Assembly: GCA_946894095.1 (NCBI GenBank)
Contig: OX335660.1
Span: forward strand, 13,769,001 to 13,833,000
Reading direction: 5' to 3'
DNA from: Incurvaria masculella
Taxonomy: Eukaryota > Arthropoda > Insecta > Lepidoptera > Incurvariidae
Length of the DNA: 64,000 nucleotides
A program made the position numbers and the translations under genes. Shown in pieces: positions 41,301 to 51,942 of this stretch. The notes below the pieces were generated by a model. The model was not told the DNA's origin and made no database searches. It saw only the letters and a list, made by a program, of their open reading frames with translations. Within the stretch, counting starts at the first letter, position 1, and each line of letters begins with the position of its first letter.

Positions 41301-44300
41301 TTGGAAAATTCTTTTTTTGTTTGAAAGGGTATACTTTCTAGTTAGTCCCATTTTTTTTTTATCAAAATCGGTTCAGTAGTTTGGTACTTAACTATACCAA
41401 ACATCTAATTTCTTAACCCCGCGAACTCAGAAAAGTGATTTTTTAGTTACAGTAGCTTTCTTTTCGGGTGAGATTGCTCAGTATGAGAGGTTTTTTTTAC
41501 TTCAACTGTTGGGGGTATTCAAGGGGGGTAAAAGAGGGCAAATTGTACACATTTCTATCTCTAGAGCCGCTGAACCCAGAAATGTCAGAGTATGTTTTGT
41601 TTTAGATGGGAATGCTTAAGAAGAAAATATTTTTGGAAATTATACTCTTAGGGGGGTAAAACAGGTCAAAATGAACACATTTAGGCGAAAACCACTCATG
41701 TTGAGATCTCTGAAACCAATTATCCTCGAAACTTAAAATTTTCAGTGACTTCTTGTTAAGACGAAAAGGCTCGCTCACAACGGATTTTACAAAATTCAAC
41801 TGTTAAACGAGGCCGATATGTACACATTTTCATACAACTTAAACTTACGCAAGAAACAGACTATCCGGAACGATGGAAGGATGAGAAATTCAGAAGCTCA
41901 GCGGTTCCGGTCATTCGTTGTTTTGTCTTTTTAGGGTTCCGTTCCCAAGAGCACCAACTTCCGCTGTCCGTCCGTCCGTCCGTCTGTCACAGCACTCTAT
42001 CTCAAGTGATATCATCGTATCAATTATCGTACGTATCAACCGTGAACTCATGAATCCAGATAGTTACCGGTCTACCTTTCGTCAGAAATTAGATTTCTCA
42101 ATGGTTGTATTTCTGCTAATGCTCGTTCATTGTATTGTATTGTATTGTATATGTATGTATATCTTCTTTCCACTTTGTATGTGAAGTTGAGCAGGAGGGT
42201 TCGCCCACCTTGACTTAAAAGTTACGCCACCACTAAAAAGCAAAAAATAAAATATTTTTAAATAAAAAAAGGACCGCCTTCAAAAAAACCGGAACTAAAA
42301 AGCAAAAAATAATTGGTTACTTTTAATTAATGTACGAAAAGCTATTTTAATTCTAACTAATTATGTACAATTTCTTAATTTTTAATCATCTTTTGAAGTC
42401 GGTGCCTTGGGTAGACGTTCTTTAAGGTGGCCCATCCCGCTCATCTCCCCATACAAAAGGGGAAAGAAGATCACGCCCATATTTCTTGTCAGAGTTTCAA
42501 AAATTTGCTCAAAATAGCTTTATTTGATCGAACTAGATGTCTGATGACCATTAGCATTGTATAATTGTGTTTAGTTTCTAAGCTATAAGGTCCGAAAGTT
42601 CAAATTTTTCGCGCGTTTTATACAATACCTTTGGAGGTGGATTACGCAATGATAAAGTAAGAACATCGTAAAAAGATTAGTCATCAGACATAGCTTATTT
42701 AATCAAGATTTATGATCTATTTGGTTTTTGTTAGATTTTTGACTATAGCGGTCGTGGTTTACTTTTAGCTATAAGTCGTTTTAAAATTAAAATTTTCGTA
42801 AATCTTACCAAATCATACACTATGCACATTATCTTTTTTGTGGACATGTTGCATCTTCCTCATCACGGAGCCTGCCTTATTCTTTGAAACAGAGAAGGTC
42901 CCAGAGCGCAACAGCACTGTTTTGTACCGAGCCCGCGAATGAGTTAGGCCCGCCGGGTTGGGCCACCTTAAGGGCTGCAAGTAGTTAGATTAATATTACC
43001 TATGGCTAAGAAAGAAATATAAGTAGGTAGCTACTTACATTTACCTCCTTGAACAAAACACAATAACAAAAATTACATAAACAAACTGGTCGGAAAAACG
43101 TATGTAAGTAGGTATTTAGGCAAGTACTTTGTAATTTAAATATGCCTTATACTTAAACTAAATACCTAATACAATAAAAACAAAATATTTACAAGAAAAC
43201 CCTACGAACAAACTAATATAAAAACAACGACCACTTATATGATTAATATTTAGGTAGGTGTAGCTTGTACTTTTTATTCTACCTAAATACCTACATATCA
43301 CAAAACAAAAAAAAATACAAACATAAAAAAGAACAGAAAACAATAGGTAGCGACTTTGAGGTGTCTGCTCTCAACTTCGTGTCAAAACGAGTGTGCGGTT
43401 AGTACATAACTCACCAATTTCGGCAGAAATCGTCTCGTTCAGACAACGATGTCGCAGGGAAGTACCAATCAACACAGAGCAGCGAATTAACGTCCTCCTT
43501 CACCAGTCCAGCCTTTATAAACCCGAAAGTACTAATAATAATCGCTGAAACCCAATTTCAGTACGCTGCGCTGTATCGATATCAGCTTGCACGTAAACCA
43601 ACGCTAAGGGCATCTCCAGTTAGACAAAATGCTCTGTGGACCAATCATTGCTGACTCAGGTTGTTTACGCTCTCGTAGACTTCGGGTGTGTTCGGCTGAA
43701 ATCGTGTCTGTTCGGTCAGCAGCGTGCGAAGCGAACTCTACCCAAGGCACCGACTTCAAAAGATGATTAAAAATTAAGAAATTGTACATAATTAGTTAGA
43801 ATTAAAATAGCTTTTCGTACATTAATTAAAAGTAACCAATTATTTTTTGCTTTTTAGTTCCGGTTTTTTTGAAGGCGGTCCTTTTTTTATTTAAAAATAT
43901 TTTATTAACTGTCGGAACCCACACAGCTCAGATTTCTATTGACATACTTGTTGTTGATTATGCTAATTGAGATTTAACGATCCAAAGCAATAGGCATAAT
44001 CAATAACTTACCCGGAGAAGGTTATCGGCTCGAATACTTTCTTGCCCATCTTTCTGAATTGCGAATCGGCGTCTTCTATGCTGTTGATTTCCAGCCCAAA
44101 GGCCACTGATCCGATGACATCTGTTGCGAACCTGGCTAGAACATCGATTATCTCAATGTCCTCTGCTCGGGCCGCCGAATCCGCTACCAAGTCCTGCAGC
44201 AGAGTCCCCGTCTGCTCCATCACCGTATACATAGCCTTCAGCTTTCCAGTTGTAAAAGTGGGCGTGAGTTTCGCTCGCAGGTTCTTCCAATAGGTCCCGG

Positions 44301-44688
44301 TCGCGTTGAAAAGATGTCCCGAGAGTGGGTCCTTTTCCAAGTCCATCTTCAATCCGTGCGACTCAAAGTGCGGCATGTCTTGCGTGAACATTCTGTACAT
44401 GAGCTCATTGTCAGTCACTACCAGGAACGGGATGTGGAGAGCGTAGAATCCGAAGACGCGATCCTTCTTGTATTTGAAATAGTAGTTTGTGAAGTAATCT
44501 GTGAGCGCGATTCGACGGGTTATGAGAGGAAGCACATTTCCTATCAACGGGATTGTGGGAGGGGTCTTAACACCCTTTTTGGACCAGTAGGTAAAGGATC
44601 CGCCTTTCGACCAGAGGTAGAGTATGGCAGCCAGGCCCGCCGCTAGGAGCGCGGTCAGGGCCCAACCGTCACACAGTGAACACAACAT
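38310..44688 (-). CDS. Cytochrome P450, CYP6-like (six exons)
   Basis: Exons in transcript order: 44688-44012, 41035-40833, 40565-40504, 40341-40149, 39425-39174, 38479-38310. GT-AG introns and phases agree; the total is 1557 nt, 518 residues plus TGA. Features: N-terminal membrane anchor (residues 5-26), PPTIPLIGN hinge, helix C WKNLR (134-138), I-helix oxygen motif GGFETS (321-326), K-helix ETLR (379-382), PERF-type DPDRF, and haem loop FGQGPRVCIG (454-463) with Cys461 as iron ligand. All P450 signatures are intact. It would sit in the ER and oxidise lipophilic compounds using NADPH-P450 reductase; CYP6 members often handle plant toxins or insecticides, but the substrate here is unknown. 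Exon 1 and its promoter are repeated twice more upstream. Clan 3 is clear; exact subfamily is not. Confidence 0.9.
38524..38862 (+). repeat. Lepidopteran GACG repeat in P450 intron 5
   Basis: AGGGTTTCGTACCCAAAGG to GCGAGTCCGACTCGCGCTTGG, with a long irregular CCGT tract (38579-38662) in which some units read CCAT. Confidence 0.85.
38868..39000. repeat. Fragment of the 30130-type MITE
   Basis: AGAGCCAGTAGTCC, CTCACCTAAATTTATATTTG and GCGAGTCCGAGTTTGATTTG match the left half of 30130-30465. It ends where the pseudo-exon begins. Confidence 0.6.
39001..39165 (-). pseudogene. Duplicated, broken copy of P450 exon 5 in the next intron
   Basis: The minus strand again encodes TNIRIDKGTMVLMPIGDVHNDPELWEE, matching part of exon 5 (39345-39190). 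Part of the DPDKFDPDRFTPE block is deleted, and the frame is broken, so the copy cannot serve as an alternative haem-loop exon. The source and copy abut near 39165. It is a small tandem duplication within the gene. Confidence 0.85.
41195..41830 (+). repeat. Lepidopteran CCGACTTCAAAAAAGGAGGAGG repeat
   Basis: Starts TTTAACCGACTTCAAAAAAG and includes AATTCGTCGGAATC, CGAAGACCCGTGGACCGATT and ATCAAAATCGGTTCAGTAG. The same end occurs inverted at 10425-10475. It lies in P450 intron 1, left of the triplicated block. Confidence 0.65.
41930..42190 (+). repeat. Degenerate GACG repeat at left edge of the triplication
   Basis: TAGGGTTCCGTTCCCAAGAGC, CTTCCGCTGTCCGTCCGTCC and CTGTCACAGCACTCTATCTC are recognisable; the right end has decayed and contains a TGTATTGTATTGTAT run. 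It touches the first tandem unit at 42194. Confidence 0.65.
42422..42971. mobile_element. MITE with TTAA duplication nested in the TIR element
   Basis: TTAA at 42422-42425 and 42968-42971 flanks inverted ends GGTGGCCCATCCCGC and the partner GGGTTGGGCCACC. There is no open frame. piggyBac-like by target choice (inference). Copies near 49582-50131 and 56741-57290. Confidence 0.75.
43415..43519 (-). promoter_or_regulatory. Possible internal promoter and untranslated exon
   Basis: On the minus strand TATAAAG (43519-43513) is followed about 100 bases later by a donor-like TTGGTGAGTT at 43415/43414. A transcript starting near 43485 could splice its short leader onto P450 exon 2, bypassing exon 1, or could belong to the TIR element. 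Speculative; copies exist in units 2 and 3. Confidence 0.25.
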
Positions 44689-44775
44689 GACTGTGAGACA
44701 TATCGGTTTGCTTGGCGTGCGATATAAATACGTAGTTGTTATCCGAACGTTTCGGCTTAGTCATTGTTGTGTTCG

Positions 44776-44782
44776 ATTTATA
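44776..44782 (-). promoter_or_regulatory. TATA box of P450 exon 1, unit 1
   Basis: Minus-strand TATAAAT lies 88 bases before the ATG at 44688, leaving a leader of about 60 bases. The same box occurs at 51936-51942 and 59095-59101 in the other units. Confidence 0.6.
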
Positions 44783-45182
44783 CTATTCAAGCGATTTAGT
44801 ACAGTTTATTCAAGTGTATTGTTTCATTATTATGTAATAAACTAGTGTATTTCTTAAATTATTGCTATTTTAGTTTTTGTACATGACGTCTACTACCCAC
44901 CAAAACGTCTGATGTTATAAAATGTATGGAAGAGAGAGGGGGGGGGGGGGAGAGAGAGAGATAAAGAGAGAGAGAGCGAGATACTGCCTAGTTCCGTTTG
45001 TTGAAGGGGAAGAAACAGGAATTGTCATTTTCTTTTGTTTTGTGTTAGCAAGTTGGTACTCTAAATGTCTATGAATATGCTATGAATGTCATAGGGTTCT
45101 GGCCCGTAAAAATATTACTACTGGGCCCACTGTATTTCTTTCCGTGCATGTCGTAAGAGCCGACTGAGGGATCAATTAATTA

Positions 45183-45520
45183 ATTGGTACCATCACATTG
45201 AATGAACGATGGTCGAAGCGGCAAGTAAAATTGTCCGTGTTTTCCATCCGGATCTATGCAGGAAGAAGAGATATAAGGAAGGTGCTGGCAAGGCACCCTG
45301 TTTCTATGACGTCTGTTAGGCTAATATTTATTTATTTATTTATTTATTTATATATTATTATAGTTGTACATAATACTTTACAGCAAACACCAATTCGTAT
45401 AATGTAGTTACAAAAAACAAGGAAAGTAAAGAAAATGAACAAAATTATTACCTATTCCCGACAGTAGGTGTGGTAATAGACATATTCTCTGGTATTAGCG
45501 TTCATGTCAAACCAAACAAA
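45183..45520 (+). repeat. SINE body split by (TTTA)n, unit 1
   Basis: TTGGTACCATCACATTGAATG, GATGGTCGAAGCGGC and GGAAGGTGCTGGCAAGGCACC, then a (TTTA)n run at 45329-45350 and a later TGGTATTAGCGTTCATGTC tail. The A/T insert separates body from tail. Copies near 52345 and 59499. Confidence 0.65.
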
Positions 45521-45699
45521 AACGTAATTGTGTGAACGAAGCACTGAGTAAATGTCGTCATCTGCATGATAATTCTACAAAACTTGCTCACACACTATAG
45601 CTATAGGTATAATAAGATTTAACGCCGGTGAGTTCACAGTACGGTTATTAGAATCGTTTCTAACATTTTAGGGCCTAAGTCTGGAGTGCTCCGTCTCTA

Positions 45700-45820
45700 C
45701 AAACGGCTATATCAGTCGATAAAAGTATTTCGTTCTCATCTCCGCTCCCATGATAAGCGAATCAAAATCCCGTTTATCGATCTATCGAGCCGTATTATTG
45801 CGTTTGTGTTCCCGCTGCTG
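45700..45820. repeat. Dispersed repeat Z (GTTTATCGATC...CCCGCTGCTGG), unit 1
   Basis: ACGGCTATATCAGTCGATAA, GTTTATCGATCTATCGAG and GCGTTTGTGTTCCCGCTGCTG recur in diverged form at 47735-47875 in the same unit (ACGGCTGTATCGATCGATAA, GTTTATCGATCGGTATAG, TTTGTGCCCCCGCTGCTGG). So each unit has two copies. Confidence 0.65.
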
Positions 45821-45849
45821 GTTAGGTTAGGTTAGGTTAGGTTAGGTTA
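45821..45849 (+). repeat. Interstitial TTAGG repeats, unit 1
   Basis: Five GTTAG units plus GTTA. TTAGG is the insect telomere motif. Also at 52984-53012 and 60138-60166. It sits directly after the CCCGCTGCTG end of a dispersed repeat. Confidence 0.85.
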
Positions 45850-46089
45850 CGGTTATTATAGAACTATCTTCTTTCTTCTTCAGGCGAAAAATAAGGACGG
45901 ATGTATTACGGTAATCGCGCGATAAGGAACACAATTCCAATACCCACTGAGTAAAAACAACTTTTGCGCAGGATAAATACGCGAAATCAGCGACATATTT
46001 TTGGCGTAAGCCTGAATCTCTTGAAGTGCTCGAAGACGCCCATGGGCTTTCAATATTTTAGGGGAGCTGCGAAAACCATGCCGATCAAC

Positions 46090-46440
46090 CAGGTTTTTTT
46101 ATGCAGCCGGTTATGATATTAGCGCAATACGCATGTCCGAAGGAATTGGTGCCATCATGAGCGCGGTTACACTGAACTGGCTGAAAAAGCGGACAAGTTT
46201 TAATTGCCTCTTTAACCATAGTTTCATTGGATACGGTGGTACCTACCCGGGCGAGTTTGACACTACCACCCGTTAGGGGACCTACAGTTTTACGTCCATG
46301 AACTATGATGCAGCTCGCATTCGTAACGAAATGCACTTATCCAATTCAGAAAGAGAGAGAAACGGGATGATTCGATTCCGAGACGATTTCGCATGAAAGG
46401 CTAGTCCTCTGGCCCCAAGATCACAAGCTTCATCGCACCA
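46090..46440 (-). repeat. tRNA-headed SINE, minus strand, unit 1
   Basis: TTTTTTTATGCAGCCGGTTATG, CGAAGGAATTGGTGCCATC and GGTGGTACCTACCCGGG, linker AATGCACTTATCCAATTCAG, and an eroded head near 46370-46430. Copies near 53253 and 60407. Confidence 0.65.
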
Positions 46441-46764
46441 TGCTTGAAGGACCCCAGGTGTACTTTGGGGAAAATACCTCGGCAGGGAGTCGATTCCATT
46501 ATTTACCGACACATGGATATAAGATCTAAAGGATCGGTTGGTTCTTGTAGTTGGAATGTCGACTGTGAATGGGTCGATTCCTTGACAGTTGCGCGTTGAG
46601 CGATGGTAAATAGAGTGCGGTAGATTACTGATGCATTGTCTATTTGACTAGAAAGTCAACGTCAAATTCACTGAGTGACACAAACTTGCGTTTGGTTTTG
46701 CCGTACACGAGTCAATATACTCTCGACTATGTATGTAAGGTTTGTCCACATTGTCATTGTTTTA

Positions 46765-46940
46765 TGCAATCTAATATGGATGGCTAATACCACACAACTA
46801 CCGTTATGATATTAGCCCATTACACCACATTCCCGAAGGGATTAGGTGCTAAGCCAGGAACTTCCCTTTATGAGCTCGGCTATACTGAAGTGGATGAAAA
46901 ACATGGACAATTTTTCATTGCCCCTTCAACCATAGTACTT
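46765..46940 (-). repeat. SINE body fragment, minus strand, unit 1
   Basis: ATGGATGGCTAATACCACAC, ACATTCCCGAAGGGATTAGG and ACATGGACAATTTTTCATTG. Copies near 53928 and 61082. Confidence 0.7.
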
Positions 46941-47928
46941 CTCCTTTCCGAACGAAAAATATCTAGGAAGGCACGTCAGTCCTTTTCTCGCTAACAACGA
47001 AATATGTTTCGTCGCAATTCGTCTGGACGGCTGTGACCGGTCGCGCGCCGCCGGCTGCGTCACTTCCGGTGTCCGGGTTTTCGTTAGTATTTCATGAAAT
47101 TATGTAAATGGGCGAGTTTTCGCATTTCCGCAGTGCAGAGTGCATGAATACTTAACGAGCGCAGTGCAAACATGCCGGGAGCTGCATTTTTTAGGGCGCC
47201 GTATTGCGTGGAATACCGTGGGGGATACCGCTAGGGAGAATTCTGGCTTGTTTCTGAGGTTTTTTTTTTAACTAGCAGAGATTTTTTATGCATAAATCAC
47301 CCCTTGGTCCGAATTGGTATGACAGCGATCACGAATATAGTTTCAGTTTATTTATTTCCTCCATTAGATGTATATTACACACTCGGATTCGTCTTTTTTT
47401 TTCCTGTCGGTTCCATGGCGAAGAAGAGCCGACAAGAAACTTCGCCAGGTTGGTCATTGTATTTTTTTTCCATCGATGCTTACAAACTAGTTTACATTGA
47501 TTGATTGATTACTACTGCTCACAAAGAACATCATTATAAAAACATTACATACATTGGTGAAGAGTAACTCTTGAATACGATAATGACATCTTATTGTAAA
47601 TCTACGAGTTATGATCTAAATTATTCAGGTGTAAAAAGCCATCGTTATTTTTGATACAAGGTAATATCAAATCAAACAGAGGTTAGTAAATAAATTAATT
47701 AAAAAAAAAAAGTTTATTTAGCGGGATCACAAACGTAACGATACGGCTGTATCGATCGATAACTTTGTTTTTGTTTCGCTTTTCGAGCGATCGGAAACGA
47801 GAAAGATGGACGTTTATCGATCGGTATAGTTGTATCGTTCGTTTGTGCCCCCGCTGCTGGTCGGAGTACTGTACAATTTGCGATAACAAATCAGACCGAA
47901 TATGAGCGTGGCTTCTCAAAAGGAGTAT

Positions 47929-48255
47929 AAAAACCGGCCAAGTGCGAGTCGGACTCGCACACGAAGGGTTCCGTACCATCGTAAAAAATAAAACAAAAAA
48001 ATCACGTTTTTTGTATGGGAGCCCCCTTTAATTTTAATTATTTTTTAATCTTACCTATTTGTTGTTATAGCGGCAAAAGAAATACACACTCTGTAAAAAA
48101 TTTCAGCTGTCTACCTGTTACGGTTACTGAGATACAACCCTGTGACAGACGGACAGACGGACGGACGGACGGACGGACGGACGGACGGACGGACGGACAG
48201 CGGAGGCTTAGTAATAGGGTTCCGTTTTCACCCTTTGGGTACGGAACCCTAAAAA
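47929..48255 (-). repeat. GACG repeat 1 in unit 1
   Basis: AAACCGGCCAAGTGCGAGTC to GGGTACGGAACCCTAAAAA, with a long (GACG)n tract at about 48148-48198. Copies 55092-55415 (shorter tract) and 62246-62572. The tract length varies between units. Confidence 0.88.
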
Positions 48256-48484
48256 TTAACAATTTGTCATTTTATTTTATTGGGGTTTGGTTTACATAGT
48301 ACATGGTAGACGATCTGAATTATGTTTCAACGTATTGTCAATTCTTTAATGTTTGGCAAAAGTCAAAGTATGTTAACCGTTTATTTTTACCTTTCACCGT
48401 ATATGTATCCTTTTATCTTTGGTAGACTTTAGGTTTATGTTGAGTTGGTAGTTTTAGAAAATTTGAAACAGCGGGTATCATAGT

Positions 48485-48905
48485 AGGTAAAGTCTGACTT
48501 TACCTACTGACCTAACTGGAGTTTTCAAATGTTTGGAGAATTGAAGAGCGCGATTTTGCGAGTCTGAGTTTGATTTGACAGCTTACTCGTGGTCGCCGTA
48601 AATACGTTGACGTTTCCGTGTACGCCGACTGCGACTGCGCGTTTTCATACAAATTTGATAGTCCGACATGTTTGAAAAATGTTACGGCTTTTCACGCGGC
48701 AGGTAGAGATATTCTCCGACGTTTCGAGCTAATCATTCAGCCCGTTGTCAAGGAGGCATCCGCCGCGCTCGTGCGCAGCGGACGAGTTTGATTTTGACAG
48801 GTAGATGAAGTAAAACCACCGAATAAGTAGTAAAACTTGTATGGGCTTTGACGTTTTTACGTAAGTTCGAAGTTCCGTAAACGCTAATTTAGATGAGAAG
48901 TCCGG
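48485..48905. repeat. 30130-type MITE relative, unit 1
   Basis: GCGAGTCTGAGTTTGATTTG, CCGTAAATACGTTGACG and TCCGTAAACGCTAATTTAG match the element at 30130-30465 with a foreign insert (CACGCGGCAGGTAGAGATAT...) in the middle. Copies near 55648 and 62802. Confidence 0.6.
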
Positions 48906-48950
48906 CTAGGGGGGATTCCGTCCTCCCACGCCCAACGGGACGCGTTTAAT

Positions 48951-49308
48951 GCCCTCCTTATTTAAAAGGCGGTAACTACATATGGGCCTCATATGTAGTT
49001 ACCTCCTTCTTAGGGTTCCGTACCCAAAAGGTGAAAACGCAACCCTATTACTAAGCCTCCGCTGTCCGTCCGTCCGTCCGTTCGTCCGTCACAAAGCTGT
49101 ATCTCATGAAACGTAATAGGTAGGCAGCTGAATTTTTCACAGAGTGTGTATTTATTTTGCCGCAATAACAACAAATAGGCAAAATAAAAAAAATAAAGGT
49201 GGGTTCCATACAATAAACGTGATTTTTTGTGTTAAATCTTGTACGATGGTACGGAACCCCTCGCGTGCGAGATCGACTCGCACTTGGCCGGTTTTTAATA
49301 AGGAGGGC
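48951..49308 (+). repeat. GACG repeat 2 with hairpin and 12-bp inverted flanks, unit 1
   Basis: The GACG repeat is 49011-49296. On its left is a perfect 14-bp hairpin (GGTAACTACATATG 48971-48984 with CATATGTAGTTACC 48990-49003). The whole is bracketed by GCCCTCCTTATT (48951-48962) and its complement AATAAGGAGGGC (49297-49308). Corresponding GACG copies: 56170-56456 and 63328-63612. Confidence 0.75.
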
Positions 49309-51171
49309 AGTGTATTGAAGTACAGGCAAGTCAGTAAAGGCCTTTGGTCGGTTGGAGGGTTCGCCCACCTTGACTTAAAAGTTACGCCACCACTAAAAAG
49401 CAAAAAATAAAATATTTTTAAATAAAAAAAGGACCGCCTTCAAAAAAACCGGAACTAAAAAGCAAAAAATAATTGGTTACTTTTAATTAATGTACGAAAA
49501 GCTATTTTAATTCTAACTAATTATGTACAATTTCTTAATTTTTAATCATCTTTTGAAGTCGGTGCCTTGGGTAGACGTTCTTTAAGGTGGCCCATCCCGC
49601 TCATCTCCCCATACAAAAGGGGAAAGAAGATCACGCCCATATTTCTTGTCAGAGTTTCAAAAATTTGCTCAAAATAGCTTTATTTGATCGAACTAGATGT
49701 CTGATGACCATTAGCATTGTATAATTGTGTTTAGTTTCTAAGCTATAAGGTCCGAAAGTTCAAATTTTTCGCGCGTTTTATACAATACCTTTGGAGGTGG
49801 ATTACGCAATGATAAAGTAAGAACATCGTAAAAAGATTAGTCATCAGACATAGCTTATTTAATCAAGATTTATGATCTATTTGGTTTTTGTTAGATTTTT
49901 GACTATAGCGGTCGTGGTTTACTTTTAGCTATAAGTCGTTTTAAAATTAAAATTTTCGTAAATCTTACCAAATCATACACTATGCACATTATCTTTTTTG
50001 TGGACATGTTGCATCTTCCTCATCACGGAGCCTGCCTTATTCTTTGAAACAGAGAAGGTCCCAGAGCGCAACAGCACTGTTTTGTACCGAGCCCGCGAAT
50101 GAGTTAGGCCCGCCGGGTTGGGCCACCTTAAGGGCTGCAAGTAGTTAGATTAATATTACCTATGGCTAAGAAAGAAATATAAGTAGGTAGCTACTTACAT
50201 TTACCTCCTTGAACAAAACACAATAACAAAAATTACATAAACAAACTGGTCGGAAAAACGTATGTAAGTAGGTATTTAGGCAAGTACTTTGTAATTTAAA
50301 TATGCCTTATACTTAAACTAAATACCTAATACAATAAAAACAAAATATTTACAAGAAAACCCTACGAACAAACTAATATAAAAACAACGACCACTTATAT
50401 GATTAATATTTAGGTAGGTGTAGCTTGTACTTTTTATTCTACCTAAATACCTACATATCACAAAACAAAAAAAAATACAAACATAAAAAAGAACAGAAAA
50501 CAATAGGTAGCGACTTTGAGGTGTCTGCTCTCAACTTCGTGTCAAAACGAGTGTGCGGTTAGTACATAACTCACCAATTTCGGCAGAAATCGTCTCGTTC
50601 AGACAACGATGTCGCAGGGAAGTACCAATCAACACAGAGCAGCGAATTAACGTCCTCCTTCACCAGTCCAGCCTTTATAAACCCGAAAGTACTAATAATA
50701 ATCGCTGAAACCCAATTTCAGTACGCTGCGCTGTATCGATATCAGCTTGCACGTAAACCAACGCTAAGGGCATCTCCAGTTAGACAAAATGCTCTGTGGA
50801 CCAATCATTGCTGACTCAGGTTGTTTACGCTCTCGTAGACTTCGGGTGTGTTCGGCTGAAATCGTGTCTGTTCGGTCAGCAGCGTGCGAAGCGAACTCTA
50901 CCCAAGGCACCGACTTCAAAAGATGATTAAAAATTAAGAAATTGTACATAATTAGTTAGAATTAAAATAGCTTTTCGTACATTAATTAAAAGTAACCAAT
51001 TATTTTTGGCTTTTTAGTTCCGGTTTTTTTGAAGGCGGTCCTTTTTTTATTTAAAAATATTTTATTAACTGTCGGAACCCACACATCTCAGATTTCTATT
51101 GACATACTTGTTGTTGATTATGCTAATTGAGATTTAACGATCCAAAGCAATAGGCATAATCAATAACTTAC

Positions 51172-51848
51172 CCGGAGAAGGTTATCGGCTCGAATACTTT
51201 CTTGCCCATCTTTCTGAATTGCGAATCGGCGTCTTCTATGCTGTTGATTTCCAGCCCAAAGGCCACTGATCCGATGACATCTGTTGCGAACCTGGCTAGA
51301 ACATCGATTATCTCAATGTCCTCTGCTCGGGCCGCCGAATCCGCTACCAAGTCCTGCAGCAGAGTCCCCGTCTGCTCCATCACCGTATACATAGCCTTCA
51401 GCTTTCCAGTTGTAAAAGTGGGCGTGAGTTTCGCTCGCAGGTTCTTCCAATAGGTCCCGGTCGCGTTGAAAAGATGTCCCGAGAGTGGGTCCTTTTCCAA
51501 GTCCATCTTCAATCCGTGCGACTCAAAGTGCGGCATGTCTTGCGTGAACATTCTGTACATGAGCTCATTGTCAGTCACTACCAGGAACGGGATGTGGAGA
51601 GCGTAGAATCCGAAGACGCGATCCTTCTTGTATTTGAAATAGTAGTTTGTGAAGTAATCTGTGAGCGCGATTCGACGGGTTATGAGAGGAAGCACATTTC
51701 CTATCAACGGGATTGTGGGAGGGGTCTTAACACCCTTTTTGGACCAGTAGGTAAAGGATCCGCCTTTCGACCAGAGGTAGAGTATGGCAGCCAGGCCCGC
51801 CGCTAGGAGTGCGGTCAGGGCCCAACCGTCACACAGTGAACACAACAT
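51172..51848 (-). CDS. P450 first exon, second copy
   Basis: Encodes the same 226-residue N-terminal part as 44688-44012, with one synonymous difference seen (51810). Start codon, frame and splice donor (GG|GTAAGTT at 51172/51171) are intact. No exons 2-6 follow before the next unit. It is either a truncated duplicate or an alternative first exon that splices over unit 1 to exon 2 at 41035. The open frame alone would end at a TAA just past the donor and lacks the haem-binding half. Confidence 0.88.
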
Positions 51849-51935
51849 GACTGTGAGACATATCGGTTTGCTTGGCGTGCGATATAAATACGTAGTTGTT
51901 ATCCGAACGTTTCGGCTTAGTCATTGTTGTGTTCG

Positions 51936-51942
51936 ATTTATA
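51936..51942 (-). promoter_or_regulatory. TATA box of first exon, unit 2
   Basis: Minus-strand TATAAAT, same distance to the ATG (51848) as in unit 1. Confidence 0.55.

Larger units (their letters stand above)
42248..43904. mobile_element. Element with 168-bp terminal inverted repeats, unit 1
   Basis: Arms 42248-42415 and 43737-43904 are reverse complements, from TAAAATATTTTTAAAT at the outside to GGTGCCTTGGGTAGA inside. The 1.3-kb interior has no transposase frame but contains a nested MITE and a TATA/donor pair. No clear target duplication was found, so the true ends may lie slightly inside. Copies: 49408-51064 and 56567-58223. Confidence 0.8.
42194..49353. repeat. Tandem unit 1 (7160 bp)
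   Basis: Runs from GGAGGGTTCGCCCACC to CAGTAAAGGCCTTTGGTCGG and is repeated head to tail at 49354 and 56513. Contents in order: a TIR element with a nested MITE, P450 exon 1 and promoter, a G/GA microsatellite (44940-44985), SINE scraps, a TTAGG run, more SINEs, and two GACG repeats. Unit 1 is the copy joined to P450 exons 2-6. Confidence 0.95.

Noticed and set aside
43158..43343. Hydrophobic 61-residue frame repeated in each unit
   Set aside because: Low-complexity AT-rich sequence inside the TIR element; its repetition only reflects the tandem units.
44314..44646. 110-codon plus-strand frame opposite P450 exon 1 (and its two copies)
   Set aside because: Antisense shadow of a real coding exon; no domain.
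45821..45849. Chromosome end
   Set aside because: Only about six TTAGG units, with ordinary sequence on both sides, three times in the window.
48015..48299. Proteins with RTDGRTDGRTDG repeats
   Set aside because: Translation of the (GACG)n tract in the lepidopteran GACG repeat; not a real repeat protein.
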